Below the pieces are notes generated by a model. The model worked only from the letters and a program-made list of their open reading frames with translations, was not told the DNA's origin and searched no databases. Source: Cavenderia fasciculata (taxonomy: Eukaryota; Evosea; Eumycetozoa; Acytosteliales; Cavenderiaceae). Taken from it: 64,000 nucleotides of DNA. The translations under genes were made by a program, and so were the position numbers. This document shows positions 1 to 10,473 of the stretch, in pieces. Numbering within the stretch: position 1 is the stretch's first letter; every line of letters starts with the position of its first letter. Where the stretch lies: NCBI RefSeq assembly GCF_000203815.1, contig NW_004457735.1, forward strand, positions 1,364,001 to 1,428,000, written 5' to 3'.

Positions 1-2
1 TA

Positions 3-299
3 GCATATGTAACGTTTACAAACTCTGATGACTATCATCAAGCACTCTCTAGAAACAATCAACACTTGGGTCCAAGATACATTGAGGTATTCCCAAGCAC
101 CTCTAAAAGTGGTGAAAAAAAGAGAGGAGGTGCAGGAGCAGGAGGAGGTGAACAAACCAGCAGCAGAGACAACCAATCATCAAATGATTCAAACGAAGCA
201 AATGCAATTGCACTTGTCAAATCAATAGGTAACAACACAACATCACCAACAACTACAACAAAAAAAGATGATGAATCAAATGAATCCAACCAACAATAA
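3..299 (+). CDS. RRM protein, hnRNP H/F-GRSF1-ESRP type (3' end only)
   Basis: Only the last 98 codons are in the window; the reading frame is open from base 3 to the stop at 297-299. The start of the visible protein reads like the second half of an RNA-recognition motif: an aromatic V-T-F strand (residues 2-5), an acidic/aromatic helix, then the L-G-P-R-Y-I-E-V-F-P block that ends the RRMs of the hnRNP H/F, GRSF1 and ESRP group. After the RRM comes a low-complexity tail (Gly/Ala, then Ser/Asn/Thr), which is common in dictyostelid RNA-binding proteins. By family knowledge such proteins bind G-rich RNA and affect splicing or RNA processing; which member this is cannot be told without the upstream RRMs. 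Confidence 0.75.
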   Translation, partial: AYVTFTNSDDYHQALSRNNQHLGPRYIEVFPSTSKSGEKKRGGAGAGGGEQTSSRDNQSSNDSNEANAIALVKSIGNNTTSPTTTTKKDDESNESNQQ

Positions 300-381
300 C
301 AACAATCCAGAAGGCTTATTTATTAAATTGAACCATAAAATAAAATTTATATAAATTATTTCAATCAACAACAATTCTATT

Positions 382-1796
382 CTATTTATTATTTTTATTT
401 TGTTGTTGATATAAAGAATCTATAATCTTTGTTGATCCATCTTCATATTTATGTTGAAGTCTCTTCTTTTTTTTACCAGATGATTCTCTTTCAGCTATTT
501 GTTTTTTGTTATTCTTTGCTCTTTCTTTTTGATAATGGCTATACATTTCCTCTATTTTAGCTTTTGATTTTTTTGGATGTGCAGAGGTTATTGCTTGTAA
601 TAATTTCTTGTATACTATACCTTCTGGTGATATAAAAGTTCTTTGTTTTATAGTCCAATCATTTCCTAATATTTCTTTTAATAATTCTATAATAGAATAA
701 TTATAATATTAATAACAATTATAATTTATAGGCGTGTTTATAAACAACATACCTTCTCTATAAGTATTGACTTGACCATCTTTGTTTTCTGATGTCGGTG
801 GTAAATTGGTCATTGGTACAAGATATTGTACTCTTGGTATTGCTTTTTCTAAAGATGATTTAAATCTTGTATTAAAAAAAAAAAGGTTAGATAGATGAAT
901 GATGGAATAGCTATTATTATTAATAATGCTTGAATATTTAATATCTACCCTGATATATTAGTTAAAGATTTAGCAGCTTTAATAAGATCATCAATTTGAA
1001 TTGGTTGATTACTTTTACCTCCTGGTAGTGATTCAGCCACTTCATTATTGTAGAATAAAGAGTCCAATAATTGTGTCAACATATCGGTTGACATCATTGA
1101 TAATACTGTCAACATTTGAGGTGTTAATGTTTCTTCTTCTTGTTGTTGTTGCTTTTGTTGTTGGTTCACTCCATTTGATGATTGTTTACAAGCCCAAAGA
1201 TATCTAATCTCTTCCTCTAAAAGATCAATATATTGATCTGAAAAGTTGTCAGGCAAGACTTTATGTGAATGATAAGATTGACCATATCTTTTATCATAGT
1301 AAGGCCATCTAGATGGTAACTTGAATTGTTGATTGAAAATGATAGTTGATTCGCCAATGACCCGGTTTATGTCGTTTTCTTCAAATTTCTCTGGTTGTTC
1401 TTGTTCATCTTCTTCGTATGAACCAGTAGTAGCAATGATTGCACCAGACTGATCTCTATTATTATCTTCTTTGTTTGTTTCTTTTGATGATCGAGGTATG
1501 TATTTATAGGTATACCTATATTGTTTCAAATTGGTGTCTACAATAGTAGTAGGAGGTTCCATGATTGTTTTTGTTTTCTTTTTTTGTTGTTGTTGAGGAC
1601 GAGCAATTGATTCATCGTATTCATCAAATGAGTCTATCGATGGTAATCTCTTTTTCTTTGGTGTTGTTGGTTTTTGAGTTGTAGATGTAGTAGAAGTAGT
1701 CGATGTAGATGTAGTTGAAGTAGTTGATGTTACATCATTGCCATCATAATCTATCTGTTCTTCGATATGAGATCCTAACTTGTCCCAAAATGACAT
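382..1796 (-). CDS. Unknown protein, 421 aa, three exons
   Basis: I do not recognise the family. Exons are 949-1796, 753-865 and 382-686, with phases that fit (GTAGAT and GTATGT donors, AAG and TAG acceptors). I chose the ATG at 1796 (product begins M-S-F-W-D-K-L) because it is followed by charged, conserved-looking sequence; an in-frame ATG exists further upstream at 1856. A Thr/Ser-rich stretch lies near residues 22-40. The middle carries an aromatic block (P-S-R-W-P-Y-Y-D-K-R-Y-G) followed by an acidic helix. The last 100 residues (exons 2-3) are strongly basic and helical, ending in Lys-rich sequence that could be a nuclear localisation signal. A nuclear role is only a guess from the basic tail. 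Confidence 0.6.
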
Positions 1797-2150
1797 GTCT
1801 ATCACATCTAATATAACAATGACGATCGATTTTGCAATATGTGATTGGTTATACAAAGCTTTGTCGTCTGACCATTTGCATAAATTAAATTAATTAAAGT
1901 TTTTTAATATTATTACCCTTCCTTTAATTTCAGTTGGTAAGCCTGACTGTTATTAAATTACTTTTCAGAGTACTCTGAGGACTATTCAAAGTATTGGATG
2001 AACAATAACAAATTCGCGATTGATAGATTATAACAAAAACGGAACAGATATTATATTTTTCTTATTATTTAATCAATATATATTAGCACTTAATATATAT
2101 AATTGATGGGAATGATTTTATTTAATATTTTAGATTCGGTCTACAAGGAT
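1797..2150. other. Intergenic, upstream of the unknown 421-aa gene
   Basis: About 350 bases of AT-rich sequence with A/T homopolymers. It should hold the promoter of the minus-strand gene that starts at 1796 and the 3' end of the saposin gene. I see no ORF or RNA gene. Confidence 0.5.
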
Positions 2151-3236
2151 TTAGTGGATTCTAATTCTGGCAGAGTGGTTGGTGGTTGAGGAACCAGAAC
2201 CAGAGGATGAACCAGAACCGGAACCAGAGGATGAACCAGATCCAGAACCAGATGAACCGGAACCGGAACCAGAACCAGATGAACCGGTAGAGGTGAAGGA
2301 GGATGATGAACCAGAGGCAGATGATCCAGAAGAGTTGTCAGATGAGTCAGAGTTGTCTGATGAGTTAGAGTCAGAGGATGAAGATGAACCACAGAGACCT
2401 ACTTGGGAGCAGGCAGTGGATGGGTTTTCTTCAGAGATGACATAGTTGATGAGAGTTTCACCATAAGTGTCGACGACGAGTTCGCAGATGCTGGCGAAAC
2501 CGGTACGCTTGCATTGTTGGTCGAGGTAGGCAATGATTTGGGATTCGGTTTGGTTGTTCTTGACTTCGGCTTCAATGACTTGGACGAGGTCTTGGCAGAC
2601 GGTGCACATGAGACCAACTTGGATTGGTTCGGCAACTTCGACGACCGATGAGCAGAGGCTGAGTTGAGCGCAGATGGTGGATGGGTTTTCCTTGTTCTCG
2701 AGCATTTGCATGATGGCTGGAACGTATTGTTGGACGAGTGATTGACATTCACCAGCGAGACCACCAAAGATCTTGCATTCCTTGGTCAAAAAGGCAATAA
2801 CTTGGGTTTCAGTGGCGTTACCGGCAACGTAGGTCTCGACCTTTCCGACGATGAATTGGCAGAGGAGACATTCAGCATCACCTTGGATTTCTGGTTCGAC
2901 GACAGCAGCCTTGACTTCAGAGGAAGTGCAAAGGGTGAGTTGTTGGCAGATAACATCTGGGGTTTCCTTGGCGAGGACACCAGCGACAATGGTTGGGAAT
3001 TCGGCTTCGATGAGGGAAGAGCACATTTGTTGGTAGGCACCTGGGACGATGAGGCAGACCTTTTCGAGGGCAGCTTCAGCAGTGGCAATGCTTTGGTTGG
3101 CAGAGATGTAGCTCTCGGCCATTTGAACGACCATTTGGCAGACGCCACAGTAGCCGTTGCTTTGGGCTTGGGCAGTTTGGCCAAACAAGGCAAAAACTGA
3201 TAATACGATAACTAATAAAGCGGTGAATGATCTCAT
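2151..3236 (-). CDS. Secreted triple saposin-B domain protein with Ser/Gly tail
   Basis: The 361-aa product starts at the ATG at 3236, where a signal peptide begins (M-R-S-F followed by a hydrophobic core of about 15 residues and A-Q-A-Q). The frame stays open further upstream, but that part is untidy basic sequence, so I reject it. Three saposin-B domains follow, each with the Cys spacing C-x-x-C ... C ... C ... C-x-x-L-x-x-C (about residues 28-105, 118-195 and 205-283). The last 75 residues are Ser/Gly/Asp-rich and probably a flexible tail. Saposin-like proteins bind or disturb lipids; dictyostelid members include lysosomal and secreted proteins. The gene is intronless and GC-richer than its surroundings, which suggests strong expression. 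Lysosomal against extracellular location cannot be decided. Confidence 0.85.
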   Translation of the reverse strand: MRSFTALLVIVLSVFALFGQTAQAQSNGYCGVCQMVVQMAESYISANQSIATAEAALEKVCLIVPGAYQQMCSSLIEAEFPTIVAGVLAKETPDVICQQLTLCTSSEVKAAVVEPEIQGDAECLLCQFIVGKVETYVAGNATETQVIAFLTKECKIFGGLAGECQSLVQQYVPAIMQMLENKENPSTICAQLSLCSSVVEVAEPIQVGLMCTVCQDLVQVIEAEVKNNQTESQIIAYLDQQCKRTGFASICELVVDTYGETLINYVISEENPSTACSQVGLCGSSSSSDSNSSDNSDSSDNSSGSSASGSSSSFTSTGSSGSGSGSGSSGSGSGSSSGSGSGSSSGSGSSTTNHSARIRIH

Positions 3237-3836
3237 TCTATATGTGTTGTATATAAATAAATATATGTGTAGGGATATATATATAATAATATAATCAAAT
3301 GAATGAAAAGTGAGGCCGAGTTGTAGTAGGTTCGGTTGCCTGACCGACGGAGCAAGGAGGAAGGCTTTTTTTTTTTTTTTAAAAACGAGAGTCTGAACGA
3401 AAAGTTTATCGAACTTTTTTGTTTTGTTAAAAATTTCTAGGTCGATCGTTTGGCCTCGCCCCCTTTTGAGGTGGCATCTTCGAGGTGTTGTTGAAACTCT
3501 AGATTTTTTCCGATTTTTTTTCAATTTTTTAAAGGATAGGTGGTTTCCAAAACCAACGCGTTAACTTGTAAAGGTGGATCGAAAACTGCTTTGCACAAGA
3601 GAGCAAACACATTTCCCGAAGCCAAATAAAACCCCTAATTTACACCCACAGATGATGACTACACTTTATAAAAAACATGTTTGATTGTTCCATTGACTTG
3701 TCCAAGATAGATAGAAGATCGTCATCTTTTGACCTGACAAATCGTACTAAGGTCCATTTCCTTGCTTAGTTTTAAAATTTCCACCTACCTTTTTTGTATT
3801 TACAATATTTATTTAATTTTATTTTATATATTTATT
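3237..3836. other. Intergenic, promoter region of the saposin gene
   Basis: About 600 bases between two minus-strand genes. The part next to 3236 is an AT-rich leader with TATATAAATAAATATAT-like runs. Further up are a T-run at 3367-3380 and a stretch of mixed composition. No gene seen. Confidence 0.5.
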
Positions 3837-4731
3837 TTACAAAGATATTAAATTTAAATTAGATATATCAAATATAGCCAATTGTTGATTCAATTGACCA
3901 AATTGAATGGCTTGATCGAGTTGTGTTGACAAGAATATCTTTACGCTATCGTAATAATATTTTTTGTTTTCATCATGGTCGTTTAACCATCCACCAACAA
4001 CATTGTTACCGATTGTTTGAGAATGTCGTACAACCTTTTCCAAACCTTTTCTATCAAAGCTGTCTTGAGTTTCTAGATATGCTACAGATATACCTTTTAG
4101 AACCTTTTTAAAGGTAATAATATCTAGAGTAAATCCATTTGGATTGTCACGAGCAATTGATTCGATGACATCTACAATCTTTTCAAGAGGTGGAGCATTA
4201 AAGGTATGTTTAAATTCGATAAACACCAAATTATCTTGTAACAATTCAATAGAGAATGATCCAACACCTGATGGCATTTGACATGATATTACATTATCAT
4301 TGACTATAGATATATTTGTACAAAATGATCCATCTAAATAATCACCAAATACAGAGACACTTAGATCCTCTGGATGTGTACTATTACCAAAATTTGATCC
4401 ATAAACTTAAATATAAACAAACAAGGTTAATACATAGTCTATATTGTTACAATTGTCTTTTTGGTTTGATTGCATCGTCATCATCATTGATCATACTTGT
4501 AATTGTACCACCAGAAGTATCTATAGATGTAACTGAATTGATTATACTACTTTGTAATGTAGAGTTGTAGAATCCTCTTCCCCAATTATCTCTTTTATCT
4601 AATATATCTTTTGTTTTATAGTTGTTATTGTTATTGTTATTAGTAGTATTGTTGTTGGGATCATTACGAATACACAAAAGTAATAATATACCGATACTAA
4701 AGAATAGCCATTTACAATTATTAATGTCCAT
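3837..4731 (-). CDS. Single-TIG-domain membrane or secreted protein, 267 aa
   Basis: Two exons, 4497-4731 and 3837-4405. The splice (donor A|GTATGA) restores a clear TIG/IPT start: D-T-S-G-G-T-I-T then I-Y-G-S-N-F-G, followed by a typical C ... I-S-C-Q-M-P-S-G-V-G ending. The N-terminus has a hydrophobic segment (W-L-F-F-S-I-G-I-L-L-L-L-C, residues 8-20), either signal anchor or signal peptide, then an Asn-rich spacer. After the TIG domain a separate C-terminal region of about 110 residues begins near N-G-F-T-L-D-I; it has a G-G-W-L-N-D motif and a Y-Y-Y-D-S motif and looks like a folded domain that I cannot name. TIG domains in dictyostelids occur in cell-surface adhesion and recognition proteins; a surface role is inferred. 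The intron choice is well supported by phase. Confidence 0.7.
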
Positions 4732-4925
4732 CTACTTTTATCTAAATAAATATGTATCTAAGCTTCTTTGATATCGATTGTGACTCGAATAGAACTGTTT
4801 GGAAAAAAAAAGGTGTAATATTTATTTAATTTAATTTAATTTTCTTTGTACAAATTATTTGATTTGATTTGATTTGATAGATGGATTGATAGGTTGCACA
4901 GCTGATAGATAGATAGATGGATTTC

Positions 4926-6034
4926 TTATTTTTTATTTGCTCTTCTTGCAAGTTCCAAAGCACCAACAATTCCAGATCGATGTTCAAATGGTGACAATAC
5001 TATATATTGATCAATGAGTTCTAAATAAATAAATAAAAGTAATAATTATTAATATATATATATCTATCTATTATTGTTATTGTTGTTGATTATTTTTTTT
5101 ACCTTCAGTCAAATATGGTGATTTAATATAACCATTCAAAATTTTCAATACTTGAGTACCAATGATTGGAAAGAGAACGGAGCGATTCATGACACCACCT
5201 CCAAGAACAATGATTTCTGGTGAGGAGATGAGAATTAGATTGGCACAGAGTTGAGCGAGATAGTGTCCAACAATAGACCATACTGGATCATCGTCTGGGA
5301 TCATTGCAAGTTTATCGGGGGAGACTCCAAGTCTTTTGGCAATGGCACCAGTGCTTACCAAACCCTCGATACAGTTGCCGTGGAATGGACAAGTTCCTGG
5401 GAATTGGTCATCGGGGAGGAGACGAGCAAAGGAATGGCCACCCTCTGGATGCACCAAGCCATGTACAGACTTTTCACCAACGACTACACCAATACCAACA
5501 CCTGTTCCAACGGTAATATAGACACATGATGACACTGGACCACGTTTATGTTGGTTATGGAAACACTCACTAATAGCGGCACCATTACAATCAGTATCGA
5601 AATCCTTTGGTACGTCAAACTCATCAAACCATCCAAGAATGTTTGTGTTTTCCCAGTTTGGCTTTGGAGTGGTAGTGATGTATCCATAGGTCTTTGAATT
5701 TCTGTCAAGGTCGATCGGCCCAAACGAAGCAACGCCAAGTGAATCAAACTTCTTTTGACGCAGCCATTCAACCACCTTTTCCTTGGTCTCGTCTGGTGCC
5801 GTAGTTGGAATATAAGTACTTTCAATGATATTTGATGGTACTCCTTTAGCAATAGCAATAGTAATACCTGTTCCACTATAAATGATAAAATAGAATCATT
5901 CATTCAAGAATTAATTTAATTATCGTATTGACAGCAGCAGATCAATCATCTGCTGTAACTGTAACAACAAAAGTAACAACAAAAGTAACAACATACCCAG
6001 CCTCAACACCTGCAAGGTAATAGTTTGATTCCAT
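4926..6034 (-). CDS. ROK-family sugar kinase (fructokinase-like), 301 aa
   Basis: Exons 5997-6034, 5103-5875 and 4926-5020. The first short exon supplies M-E-S-N-Y-Y-L-A-G-V-E-A-G, and the second continues with G-T-G for the ATP-binding start of ROK kinases. Family marks: S-F-G-P-I-D, a T-T-P-K-P-N-W block, F-D-T-D-C-N-G-A-A (catalytic Asp region), T-V-G-T-G-V-G, H-P-E-G-G-H, and the zinc-binding C-P-F-H-G-N-C-I-E-G-L. That set matches bacterial ROK fructokinases (ScrK/GmuE type), which phosphorylate fructose or mannose-type sugars with ATP. Length is the family norm. Close likeness to bacterial enzymes suggests old transfer from bacteria followed by intron gain; this is inference. It is divergent with the TBCC-domain gene. 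Confidence 0.85.
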
Positions 6035-6433
6035 ATTTTGTATTGTAATGTCTGTAGACTTTTAAACGATGATTATCTCTTGATTATGCTATTATTTATT
6101 CGATATGAGTGAATGAATGAATGAATGAATGAAAGAATGTATGATGTTGGGAAAACACAGAAGACACGTCCCCCCTCTTTTTGAAATTAAAATAAACAAA
6201 CAACCAATCAGGAAAGCTGCTATTTAATAATATTTGTTTTTTGTTTATATATGTTTTTTTATACACTATCATCATATGATCGTCCGTCTTTATTTATAGA
6301 ATCATTGTTTTACAATAATAAAAGTAAAAGTTAAAGTACAATAAAGTATATATATATATATTATATATATATTAAAGAGAAAGAAACAGACGTATCGTCG
6401 GGGGAGACTGTGTTTACAACACTCTCCACAATA
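6035..6433. other. Divergent promoter between sugar kinase and TBCC-domain genes
   Basis: About 400 bases, AT-rich, with a GAATGAATGAATG tetranucleotide repeat near 6110-6140 and TA dinucleotide runs at 6349-6372 just before the plus-strand gene. It must serve both divergent genes. No RNA gene or further ORF seen. Confidence 0.5.
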
Positions 6434-8044
6434 ATGATGAGCGATACCTGCAGTAGCGACTTTGTTCCCAATACTGGAGGTGGCAGCGGTTCATCTTCTT
6501 CCTCCTCCTCCTCCTCCAACATTGGTGTTTCATCATCATCGTCACATATCAACAACAACAGCAATAATAATGCAACTTTGTAAGTATTGACCAATCATTT
6601 AAAAGTATAATAGTAGATATATAAACTAACTTGTTTAACTCTTCTTCCCCTTCTTCTTTTAGTAATTGTACAATAGTCGATCAATTTAAAAAGACAATAC
6701 TTAGATTAGAAAATGATTTCATTGGTAGTGATAACAATATAAGTGGCATAAGAGACACTAATATTAGTAATTATAACAACTATAATCATATATCTGCTGT
6801 TAGTAATAGTGGTAGTGGAGGTAGTGGAAGTAGTGGAAGTGGATCTAATACAAGTGGAACGTCTCCATCGGCAAGTTCCATTCTGAGACACTCTCCACCA
6901 ATGATTGTTTCACCAAAATTAATACACCAACAACAACAAAACAATCATCCAATTCATCATACCAACCATTTTAGTATATCTGATCCATCATTCTCTCCAC
7001 CACCATCACCTCATTCTCACTTTATACCAATCTCATCATCATCATCATCTTCCAATTTATCATCATCTCCGTCATCCTCTACAACTCATCATCATCATCA
7101 TCAACAACATCATCATCCTCATAATAACAATAATAATAATAATAATTCACAACCAATTAAATTATTTATAGGTAATAGTAGGAAATCTATATTTTATATT
7201 CTAGTGACAGTTGGTACGGGAACGATAACCAATTGTCATGATTGTACTATAACATTGGGTCCATGTTGTGACTCTATCGAAATTAGTGATTGTTCTTCAT
7301 TGACAATCATTGGCATTACCAAAGGAATCAAGATTAGATCATCTTCTAACATTACTGTATATATATGTACGAATCAGAAACCAATCATACACTCTGATTG
7401 CCATGATATTAAATTTGCGCCATACAATACTCATTACCCTACGCTCGAGCATCAAATAACACAAGCCAAATTAAATGTCAACCTAGCAAGCAATCTATGG
7501 TCATCACCTGAAATCGTTAAAACTTTGGAACCTGTTCCTCCTTCTTCTCTTCTTGGTGGTGTAACCTCTTCTCTTGAACTTGGAGTATCACCAACAGATA
7601 CATTATCAAATATAAAGACTTTAAATTTAAATGGTAAAAACAAAAGACAAATGATTGTAATAGTTAAGAGAATAGAACATTAGTATTAATATTTTCTTCT
7701 TCTCTCTCTCTCTAGATCATAATAATAATACAATATTTACACTTGTTGAACCAGAAGATTTCTATCCATTCACAATCCCATTTAATTTAAAAGGAAAGAC
7801 CAAGTCCAATCCATGTGAATTACCAACGAAATACTCGACTTGCTTAAATATCAAATCCAACACTATTCAATCACTTCACAAACAGATTCAACAATCTACC
7901 AACGACCAAAAGATTAGAGTACACTTGTTACATTTGATCGAATCCAAATTCCATCAATGGTTACTGGAAAGCGATAATATCAGACAAATCAATGATTTGA
8001 TAAATATGGAACATAAAGCATCAAATAGTGGTTTCCTTCAGCAA

Positions 8045-8075
<31 letters not shown>

Positions 8076-8122
8076 TCCAAACTAATCCAACAACATGTAC
8101 ATCAAATAATTCGAATAAATAA
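6434..8122 (+). CDS. TBCC/C-CAP domain protein, TBCCD1-like, 507 aa
   Basis: Exons 6434-6579, 6663-7633 and 7716-8122. The N-terminal 230 residues are mostly Ser/Asn/His/Gln low complexity. A C-CAP beta-helix follows (about residues 225-330): P-I-K-L-F-I-G, then repeated strands such as T-I-T-N-C-H-D-C-T-I and S-I-E-I-S-D-C-S-S-L, ending near F-A-P-Y-N-T-H-Y. The last exon has E-P-E-D-F-Y-P-F-T-I-P-F and a helical C-terminus with F-H-Q-W-L-L-E-S, which fits TBCCD1, a centrosome-linked relative of tubulin cofactor C. The conserved N-terminal half of animal TBCCD1 seems to be replaced by low-complexity sequence. Whether it acts on tubulin is unknown. A poly-Gln tract lies near the end. Confidence 0.75.
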
Positions 8123-8310
8123 ATAAATGATATAATAGTAGTAATAATAATCTAACTTAAAGACAGATAAAACAAACCAAAATATTAATTACTTTAAAGA
8201 AAAACAAAACATGAATAGAGTGTATTACTAAACTATATTTATATGATTTGTTTTGTTTTAAAATTAGAGTTATTTTTTTAATAATATGATTTATTTTGAA
8301 CAAGTCTAAT

Positions 8311-8986
8311 TTAAGCGGTGGCTTCCTTGGCAGCCTTGGAGATACGACGATCTCTGAGGTTACGGTTCTTGGCTCTACGGGCTTCAGCTTGATCGTTGAT
8401 TTGCTTCTCTCTGAGTCTTTCGGTCTTGGTCTTGATGATGTATTCGATCAAGGTACGCTTGTTCTTGAAGGTGTTACCCTTAGCCTTGAGGTAGAGTTCA
8501 CGGTAGGTGTGACGATCGATCTTCTTGGCCTCACGGTACTTCTTGAGGAGTCTACGGAGGACACGGATACGACGGACCCAGAGGAGCTTGGATGGCATAC
8601 GGGCCTCACGGGTACCGCAACGACTACCGAAACCTCTGTGACGACCAATCTTCTTGGCAGCAGCCAATTCTCTGGTTCTGAAACGTGAGTGGACAACGAC
8701 TGGCTTACGGATGATGAAACCATTCTTGACCAACTTACGGATACCAGCTCCTATAAAAATAGTAATAATAATAATAATGGTAGTAATGGGGAGGGGTGGG
8801 TAGATACAATATTAGTCATCTGATCTTCATATAATATAATCATCGATATTGTTAATCATATATTTGATACATACTGGAGTTGGCAGTTGAGACTTCAGAG
8901 ATTTCATTTGGATCAATCCAAACTCTTCCTTTTCCGCACTTGAGGATGGAAGCAGCTAACCTCTTTTGTAAACGAAGGGAGACCAT
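8311..8986 (-). CDS. rpl19: 60S ribosomal protein L19 (eL19), 183 aa
   Basis: Exons 8875-8986 and 8311-8750. The product starts [11 protein letters not shown] and shows the full eL19 signature: [57 protein letters not shown], and a basic C-terminal helix. The intron at codon 38 splits an Arg codon. It is a component of the large ribosomal subunit; codon use is strongly biased to C-ending codons, as expected for a highly expressed gene. Confidence 0.97.
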
Positions 8987-9571
8987 TTTTTACTAAGTTT
9001 ATAAGATCTATAAGTTAGTAATTATGTTTAGTTATTAGTGATTGATCATCAACAGTCGACTGTTTCAAGTGTTGTGTGAGAGAGAGTGTGTGAACAAAAA
9101 AAAATCAACAAAAAAACGAAAAAAAAGAGGCTATGAAAAAAAATAAAAAATCGAAAGAGATAAAGGTGTGATCATTGCTTTTTTGTTGTTTACATATCTA
9201 TGTATATCTGATTACACGTGTTGTGCATATGATAAATTCATAAATATGTTTACAAAAAAAAAAAAAAAAGAGAGAGATCATAACTGATAGATCATGTCAC
9301 TCGTACTCTTTGATCAATCCCTTTTGATTATAATAATGAACTGTATGGCTGCTGTATGTGTGTGTGTGTGTGTGATGTATATAATCTATATTCTACTATA
9401 ATAATTTATCAAAATAATAATTATTTATCTGTCCTTTGCCTTTTTTAAAGTACTATTACTAATTATAATTATTGTTTACTGACTGTTTGCTAGAGATATA
9501 ACTGTAGTACTGATTATAATACAAAGAGAAGATGGTTATGATGTTTTTAAAGAAGCCTCTTATACAAATAT
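8987..9571. other. Intergenic, upstream of rpl19
   Basis: Very AT-rich, with A-runs (9095-9150 and 9254-9269) and a TG dinucleotide tract at 9357-9374. It probably contains the promoter of rpl19. Nothing else recognised. Confidence 0.5.
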
Positions 9572-9814
9572 TTAAAAAAAAATGTTACAAGTTTTATGAC
9601 CTACCCTAAACACACAGCTAGAGAGGAAAAAAAAACAAGAGACTTTTTTCTTTGTTAGAGTTCGTGTGTGCGACCGAGAGAAGAGAAAAAAAAAATTGTC
9701 AAAATAAAAAAAAATCAAAAATTTTACATTCAATTGTAACATGCCAGTGCGTAAATAATTGCACTGTGGCAGAGCCTCCTGATCAACCTCTTTATTTCTT
9801 CCATGTCTTGACAT
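9572..9814 (-). CDS. Doubtful small gene (about 32 aa) or structured RNA
   Basis: A minus-strand ATG at 9814 sits in a strong dictyostelid start context (run of A before ATG). It opens a 29-codon frame (begins M-S-R-H-G-R-N-K-E-V) that ends at a possible donor (GTAAAATT, from about 9727). A pyrimidine-rich stretch with CTCTAG near 9619 could be the acceptor, after which only a few codons follow before a stop. I do not recognise the peptide. The same DNA can fold into a hairpin (GCCAGTGC against GCACTGTGGC, 9743-9770), so a noncoding RNA is an alternative. Evidence is weak either way. Confidence 0.25.
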   Translation of the reverse strand: MSRHGRNKEVDQEALPQCNYLRTGMLQLNVKFLIFFYFDNFFFLFSRSHTRTLTKKKVSCFFFLSSCVFRVGHKTCNIFF

Positions 9815-9829
9815 TTTTTGAATGAACAA

Positions 9830-10257
9830 CTTTATTTTAATCGATCAACAATGTTATAATTCGTTGATAAATAATATAAAATATTACTTTTTACGTAGTT
9901 TATAGATTCTTGGATTTTAAAAGTACCCAGTCGAAATCAACAAATTAGTATTGATATTTTGAATCAATTATTTATCTTTTTTTCATTACATAATGGATCC
10001 AAATATATATTAAGAATATGATCCAAACAAAGAATATAAATAAAAAAGTATCTTGGATAAAGCTGGAAGCTGGAAGCTGGAAGTGCTTGGAGAATGGATG
10101 GTGTAAAAAAAAATTAAAAATTAAAAAAAAATTTGTTTGCGATCATTGATTTTTCAAACACTATGCCCACTGTGTTGCTGTCTGAGAGATTAGTTCATTC
10201 AGAGCAAGCAAAAGAGAGTAGTTTTATAAACATAACAATAGATTTAGATAGTAAAGA
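9830..10257. other. Promoter region of ATP synthase f gene
   Basis: AT-rich spacer of about 430 bases ahead of the start at 10258. It contains the triplicated AGCTGGA unit at 10059-10081 and an A/T-only block at 10106-10135. No ORF or RNA gene seen. Confidence 0.45.
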
Positions 10258-10473
10258 ATGACCACCGAAGTCAAGTTCACAGACAGCCTCAAGAACTTTA
10301 GCAACAACCTCAACAGAGGTGGTTTAGCCAAGGCCTTTGACTGGTACCACGCTAAATACGTCAAGACTGGTTCCTTTGCAGTCGTTATCCACGCTATGGC
10401 TGGTATCACCTTATTCTCATACATCATTAGACACGACAGAATTGCTCACCACAAGACTGCTCCAAAGCACTAA
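10258..10473 (+). CDS. Mitochondrial ATP synthase subunit f, 71 aa
   Basis: A short intronless gene. The protein has the subunit f layout: a hydrophilic N-terminus, then G-G-L-A-K-A-F-D-W-Y-H-A-K-Y-V, one membrane segment (about residues 40-58: F-A-V-V-I-H-A-M-A-G-I-T-L-F-S-Y-I-I), and a basic tail R-H-D-R-I-A-H-H-K. This matches ATP5MF/ATP5J2 of the F-type ATP synthase membrane sector, a peripheral-stalk-linked subunit that sits near the dimer interface. Length is a little under the animal form. Codon use is biased as in highly expressed genes. The identification rests on the motif pattern, not on a search. Confidence 0.75.
   Translation: MTTEVKFTDSLKNFSNNLNRGGLAKAFDWYHAKYVKTGSFAVVIHAMAGITLFSYIIRHDRIAHHKTAPKH

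Noticed and set aside
2179-3200. Acidic open frames on the plus strand opposite the saposin gene.
   Set aside because: They are complements of Ser/Gly codons and biased codons of the real gene, which has a signal peptide and ordered Cys residues.
9720-9830. A U4 snRNA gene.
   Set aside because: There is a faint likeness around the hairpin and Sm-like element, but the U6-pairing sequence expected in U4 is absent.
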